Made by a program: the position numbers and the translations under genes. From positions 1-18,994 of the forward strand of contig JBGTQJ010000103.1 of NCBI GenBank assembly GCA_041941305.1: a DNA stretch of 18,994 nt, written 5' to 3'. This DNA is from JANSWP01 sp041941305 (lineage in GTDB: Bacteria > Bacteroidota > Bacteroidia > Chitinophagales > Saprospiraceae). The notes beneath the pieces were generated by a model. That model was not told where the DNA came from. It ran no database searches and saw nothing but the letters and a program-made list of their open reading frames with translations. This document shows, piece after piece, positions 15,401-18,994 of this stretch (positions are counted from its first letter, which is position 1; each line of letters opens with the position of its first letter).

Positions 15401-18400
15401 TGTAGGTTTCAGCCCCAGTTGGAACTTCAATTTCCAGCATATCTCCTTCACACAATTCTGTATCATCTGAAAGGGATATATCGACATTTGGGTATAGCAC
15501 AACATTTAGATTGACAGTTTCAGAAGTTGCTGAACAAGAACCATTTGCTGCACTAACGTAATAATTGCCTGCTTCTGTGATTTCCAGATCGCTATCGTTC
15601 TCATTAAGGAGATTGTCGTTGAAAAACCATTGATAAGTTTCGGCTCCAGTGGGTATAGAAGTGTATGCTACTTCACCCTCGCATATTTCTAATTCGGTAT
15701 CGGAAGAAAGGGTTACATCAGGATATTCCAGAACCAATAATTCAACAATATCAGAAACGGATTGACAATCTCCGTTTGAAGCAATTACGAAAAAATCTCC
15801 AGTTAATTCTGCAGAATAGACGTTGCTGGTTTCAGTTTGGAGTATGTTATTATGGTACCAATCGTATTCTTCAGCACCTGTAGGAACTTCAATTAAAACA
15901 GTTTGACCTTCACAAATTTGGTGGAAAAGTGGAATGGAAATACTCATTTCGGGATATTCTAAAACGGAAACATTGACCGTCTCGGATGTAGTTGCACAGT
16001 CCCCATTTGAACCCACCGCATAATAATCTCCATCCAAATCAGTGGTTAAAATATTGGAAGTCTCACTTAAAAGAATGTTGTTTCGATACCATTGAATGTT
16101 GGAGGCATTTGTATTGGCAACGATTACAAAAACATCGCCCTCGCAAATTTCATTCTCAGGATCTGCATCCAAATCTAATTCTGGATAATCGGTGACCAAA
16201 ATTGTGGTAATATCAGAAATAGCCTCACAATCTCCATTAAAAGCTACTACGTGGTAATCTCCGGTAGCATCTGCGAAAATGCTGTTGGTAAATTGATTGA
16301 TCGAGACACCATCTTTAAACCATTCATATTCATCTGCTCCAGCAGGTACCATTATAAAAAGTGTTTCCCCATCACATAATTCATTATAATCCCCGACGTT
16401 TAGCCCAACTTCAGGATATTCAATTACATCTACCTCAACAGTCTCAGACACGGAGGCACAATCTCCATTTGTTGCAATTACAAAATATTCCCCATGTAAC
16501 TCAGCCGAATAAGTGTTACTGGATTCTGATTGAATAATATTATCTCGATACCATTCATACTCATCTGCTCCTGGAGCAACTTCTACCAAAATGGTTTCTC
16601 CTTCACAAATTTCATTTTGTAGGGGTACATTTAATCCTACGTCTGGATAGTTACGAACTAAAACTGTTGTCGTTTCAGAAGTTGACTGGCAGGAACCATT
16701 ATTGGAAATCACATAATAATCACCAGAATTGGTGACATTGATGCTGTTGCTATTACCTCCAATGGGCACTCCATCCCAAAACCAAGCATATTGATCTGCT
16801 CCTGCCGGAACGGAAATGGTTAAGGATTCATCATCACAAATTTCATTGTAAGCGCCGACGTTGAGCTCTACATCAGGATAATCGATCACTTCCAGGGTGA
16901 CCGCAGCAGAGATGCCGGTACAGTTTCCGATGGACACCTCCAGAAAATAAATACCTGCTTGATTGACTGTAATGGTGGTCACTCCGCTGGCGTACAATAA
17001 GCCATCTTTGAACCATTCGTATTCATCTGCTCCCGCTTGTGCAATCAAGGTCATGGATTCGTCTTCGCAGATTTCGACTGTTCCGGTTAGGTTCAAATTT
17101 GGATCTGGATTAGGATCTACCGTTATGGAAACCGTTCCAGAAGTAGCACTGCAACCTCCATTGGAGGCGGTGACCCAATAATCTCCTTCATCTGAAACTA
17201 CAATTTGATTGAGATTGCCGGGGATGGAATTACCATCATGGTACCATTCATATAACTGTGCTCCTGGAGGTACTGAAATTACAATAGAAGAGCCTTCACA
17301 AATACCGACACCAGGAGGTACATTGAGAGTGACACTCGGAATTTGGTCAACTGTCACAGTTGTTATGACAGAATTTTCTGTACAAGGTCCATCACAAACT
17401 TCTACATGATAATCGCCTGATTCGGTAACTGTCAATGCATTACTATTACCAACAACGGTAGATCCATCCTTGTACCATGTATAGAAATCTGCTCCAGTAG
17501 GGACGGATAATTCAACAGAACCACCTACACAAAAAGAAGTTGGGCCACTAGTACTGACTGTTACATTTGGAGGTGTTGGAAGTGGAATGTTGTTAAAGGT
17601 GATATTGGTTGCTTGCAGAATGTGCAAACCAAAAGTGATATCAGAGGCAATGATATTGCCACTTGGCAAAAAGGGATAAACACCCCAATTACCTTTGTAG
17701 CCGTTGTAATTATTGTGAGTAGTATAGGTATCGTATCCCGATACCTGAGCTATTGAAGATGGATTGGATATATCAAAAATTTGCACTCCATCATGGTAAT
17801 AGGAAACGATTGCATAATCGTCTCGAATGAATGGATTATGTGCGATAGAATTTGTATGAGTTGGAGCCAGTAGAGTGGATTTAAACAATCCAGTTACGCT
17901 CATATTGCCATGATTACTCACATCCACTACTTTGACTGATTTATCGTGTGTTTCATCTGCAAAAACCAGCTTGGTTCCATTGTTATGCAACCAACCAGCA
18001 TGGTTGTAACCAGACTGCACATAATTTTGGAGGTTACCCAATGTAACTGGAGAATTAGGATTGGTAAAGTCATAAACCCATAATCCATTATTTCCACTAA
18101 AACTATAACCAATGTGGTTGACCACGTGAATATCGTGATTGTACCCTCCTTGCAGGGATACGCTTGACAATTGTGTTGGATTTGCTGGATCTTGTGTCAA
18201 ATCCAGGATGATTACACCACTACCTTGTGTATTGGTTCCCACAGCGTATAACCTTCCATGCTGCTCATCTATGTAAATATCATGAGATCGCCCAAAAAAG
18301 GAGGTGGTTTGCGTAACCAATGTTACGCTATTTGGCAGATCGCTCAAATCGAAAATCATCAATCCCTCACTGCAGGCATCACAGACAGAGTAGGCATATT

Positions 18401-18680
18401 TACCCCAGGTTTTGATATCTCGCCAAGTCGTATTATCTCCTCCTGCAAAATTGTCAATCTCCGTTGGGGTAGCAGGATTGGTTACATCTATAAAGTGAAT
18501 CTTTTCTCTTGAACCAATAATGGCGTATTCATTTCCTGAGCAGTCTACATAACCCCATATATCGCTAAAGGATAAACCACTTGGATCCCATTGCCCAAGA
18601 AGTGTCATATTATTGCCCTGAGAAAAAGATTGGCTTGAAAAAATAAAAAGAAGGAAAAGAGTAAACAGGTACGTTCTCAT
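12474..18680 (-). CDS. Giant T9SS-secreted protein: LVIVD propeller plus 21 Ig-like repeats
   Basis: A 2068-residue secreted protein, probably surface-attached. Residues 1-20 are a signal peptide (MRTYLFTLFLLFIFSSQSFS). Residues ~22-369 form a choice-of-anchor B/LVIVD propeller; successive blades carry IHFIDVTNPATPT, LMIFDLSDLP, VIILDLTQDPANPTQ, LWVYDFTNPNSPVT, VKVVDVSNH and VQIFDISNPSS. Residues 370-1979 are 21 tandem Ig-like repeats. The last ~89 residues are a T9SS type A sorting domain (FIVYPNPTLDILNIEI ... GVYWVRVFDENGN ... HKVVRG), which directs export and surface attachment. The propeller is a known family module of unclear ligand; the repeats probably act as a stalk or adhesive array. 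It is convergent with Uma2 and has no close upstream partner. The frame is intact throughout. Confidence 0.9.
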   Translation of the reverse strand: MRTYLFTLFLLFIFSSQSFSQGNNMTLLGQWDPSGLSFSDIWGYVDCSGNEYAIIGSREKIHFIDVTNPATPTEIDNFAGGDNTTWRDIKTWGKYAYSVCDACSEGLMIFDLSDLPNSVTLVTQTTSFFGRSHDIYIDEQHGRLYAVGTNTQGSGVIILDLTQDPANPTQLSSVSLQGGYNHDIHVVNHIGYSFSGNNGLWVYDFTNPNSPVTLGNLQNYVQSGYNHAGWLHNNGTKLVFADETHDKSVKVVDVSNHGNMSVTGLFKSTLLAPTHTNSIAHNPFIRDDYAIVSYYHDGVQIFDISNPSSIAQVSGYDTYTTHNNYNGYKGNWGVYPFLPSGNIIASDITFGLHILQATNITFNNIPLPTPPNVTVSTSGPTSFCVGGSVELSVPTGADFYTWYKDGSTVVGNSNALTVTESGDYHVEVCDGPCTENSVITTVTVDQIPSVTLNVPPGVGICEGSSIVISVPPGAQLYEWYHDGNSIPGNLNQIVVSDEGDYWVTASNGGCSATSGTVSITVDPNPDPNLNLTGTVEICEDESMTLIAQAGADEYEWFKDGLLYASGVTTITVNQAGIYFLEVSIGNCTGISAAVTLEVIDYPDVELNVGAYNEICDDESLTISVPAGADQYAWFWDGVPIGGNSNSINVTNSGDYYVISNNGSCQSTSETTTVLVRNYPDVGLNVPLQNEICEGETILVEVAPGADEYEWYRDNIIQSESSNTYSAELHGEYFVIATNGDCASVSETVEVDVIEYPEVGLNVGDYNELCDGETLFIMVPAGADEYEWFKDGVSINQFTNSIFADATGDYHVVAFNGDCEAISDITTILVTDYPELDLDADPENEICEGDVFVIVANTNASNIQWYRNNILLSETSNILTTDLDGDYYAVGSNGDCATTSETVNVSVLEYPEMSISIPLFHQICEGQTVLIEVPTGAEEYDWYHNNILQTETSNVYSAELTGDFFVIASNGDCQSVSDIVELLVLEYPDVTLSSDTELEICEGEVAYTSIPTGAETYQWFFNDNLLNENDSDLEITEAGNYYVSAANGSCSATSETVNLNVVLYPNVDISLSDDTELCEGDMLEIEVPTGAETYNWFDGNGLIAQNVNSITVFEAGNYRVSATNSDCISDSEEVPVALYQYPNVQLNVGTENQICEDESLLISIPTGAESYQWYLDNEIIEDETNSEIETNNAGNYHVVASNHDCASTSDLTELIVYTYPEVSLSVPFQNIICEGESLTMEIPAGAESYQWYQDNNITLGTEYSQTVTMEGDYYVVASNGDCASTSETISLQITLPPDVSLSVPGDNTICEGESLNIGVPSGAGTYNWYQDGVLLDDQDSEIQAQEAGTYFVEAANGDCESVSDNVVLQVTPLPDVTLSVPIQNSICDGENFAISIPPGSDTYQWYKDGQMISGTGNEITVNEAGNYYVEAQNGECPKVSETVILQVLAYPDVSLSKPLENTICEGEILSVAIPSGAETYQWFKDGSPISETEFNIEITESGIYHIEAANGDCAATSEAINVEVIPLPDVSLSTPSQNTICEGESIVVSIPTGADSYLWYQNGLTLNEMNNEIVISDPGSYYVEAIKENCLSTSESVTIEQILLPNVTLSVPTENTLCEDESLTITVPSGAGQYEWFLDDQILSETGNEIIVSTPGDYHVIASNEDCISTSDLVTVNITNYPDITLDVPLQNEICEDESLSISVPSGAESYSWFLNGQAMGETGNAIMTNQPGNYSVQATNGNCSTTSELLNLIVNAYPDVALSVPTQNTICDGEELLISILDGADNYQWYFEGALYGDDSNEISASQAGSYMVVASNSDCSAESEIMKLTVTPLPDAPIIAPVTELCEGESVQLSTNPFADQYQWFEWDNPIAGANQSSLVVSYASTFSVQVIQDNCANISEEVAITVFPVTIPEISVNQNTLTSTTGQNYQWYLNGQSIAGANDQTFEVTESGNYSVGVTDQNGCFAVSDEVMVTVTSTQNISLDWNFIVYPNPTLDILNIEIQSSGINKVYKVELLNHLGQVIITEFHVSNLPSKVLNLRQLAAGVYWVRVFDENGNALVHKVVRG
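12744..17573 (-). repeat. Array of 21 tandem Ig-like repeats (about 231 bp each)
   Basis: Each unit is about 77 residues with the frame Y/L-P-x-V-x-L-S-V-P ... ICEGESL ... P-x-GAxxYQWYxDG ... N-x-I-x-V ... AGxYYVxAxNGDC ... S-E-x-V. Two cysteines per unit (in ICEG and NGDC) are kept in 20 of 21 units, consistent with one disulfide per domain. The last unit lacks the first cysteine. Units 12-19, toward the C-terminus, are visibly more alike (SLSVPxxNTICEGES) than units 1-3. Bases differ at many codons, so the array is old and not a recent expansion. Confidence 0.88.
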
Positions 18681-18994
18681 AAAATTGAATTTGGGTTTAA
18701 ATTTTGAAAATTGTGAGGGCGATTTTAGGCGGGACTAAATTAGGGATTTTTAAATGTGTTTTTTGAGGTTTTGGGTTTTTTCCTGACTTTGAGATTCAGT
18801 TTTGTCGGGTGGTGGTGATTTAGAAAGGGTTTTGTCATTGTAGTAAAGTCTATATGAATCGAGTATTACATGTTTAGGTGGGACAATTAATAACCAACTA
18901 AAGACGCAAAAAGGCTACCAAATGTCCAATTAATAGGCTCTAAGCACCAAACCACAATTATCTACAAGTAATTTTAGCTTCATTTTATCGCTCA
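18681..18994. other. Gene-free upstream region of the giant gene
   Basis: The 314 bp contain no convincing gene. The giant gene's promoter should lie here, but on the minus strand I find no exact TAnnTTTG box; the closest, TAATTTAG around 18735-18742, has one mismatch and no -33 element. The only recognisable structure is the right-hand copy of the dispersed repeat at 18916-18983. Confidence 0.5.
18916..18983 (-). repeat. Right copy of a dispersed inverted repeat
   Basis: This is the reverse-complement partner of 12-79, with 36 of 43 identical bases over 18941-18983 and a shared ATTAATT further on. The two copies face each other across the whole window. No other copy is evident inside it. 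Confidence 0.6.

Noticed and set aside
12744..17573. Regular ~231-bp periodicity considered as a non-coding satellite or CRISPR-like array
   Set aside because: The unit is a coding Ig-like domain with conserved cysteines and varied codons; there are no short identical repeats with spacers.

Overview
The window looks like a chromosomal segment from a low-GC member of the Bacteroidota, most likely Saprospiraceae-like. The grounds are two C-terminal sorting domains of the type IX secretion system (T9SS), a choice-of-anchor B (LVIVD-repeat) propeller protein, a BACON-type surface lipoprotein, an Rhs locus of the kind common in that family, genes with no Shine-Dalgarno-like leaders, and TAnnTTTG -7 boxes. 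I see no rRNA, tRNA or CRISPR array. Placement below phylum level is inference.

Layout. Left edge (1-2270): a VanZ-like membrane protein and the tRNA methyltransferase TrmN6 form a minus-strand pair. A divergent alpha/beta hydrolase follows across a long imperfect inverted repeat. 2410-5943: a minus-strand run of three envelope genes, transcribed as outer-membrane barrel protein, small T9SS-sorted protein, then lipoprotein with a BACON-like domain and a propeller. 6118-10648: a decayed polymorphic-toxin (Rhs) locus. Right part (10814-18680): an aldo/keto reductase, a divergent Uma2-family nuclease, a 27-bp perfect hairpin, and a 2068-residue secreted protein made of an LVIVD propeller, 21 Ig-like repeats of about 77 residues and a T9SS tail.

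The Rhs locus is the most informative part. Read in the direction of transcription (right to left) it holds: an Rhs core whose 5' end is cut off against an AraC-family C-terminal remnant on the other strand; an in-frame stop exactly between core and tip; an unrecognised tip with a probable immunity gene 7 bp after it; a transposase scrap in reverse orientation; one copy of a 70-bp hairpin repeat; an orphan Imm53 immunity gene; a GC-rich patch; the last ~55 codons of a barnase-type RNase with a frameshift; an intact barstar gene 2 bp after it; and a second copy of the 70-bp repeat. This reads as a fossil record of successive tip and immunity exchanges in which toxins decayed and immunity genes stayed open.

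The candidate for something undescribed is the current tip and immunity pair (7575-8823), together with the repeat that brackets the displaced cassettes. Two further repeat structures are not explained by genes: a nested inverted repeat at 1259-1388, and a diverged inverted pair at the two ends of the window (12-79 and 18916-18983). All similarity calls are from reading and memory of families; no database search was run.
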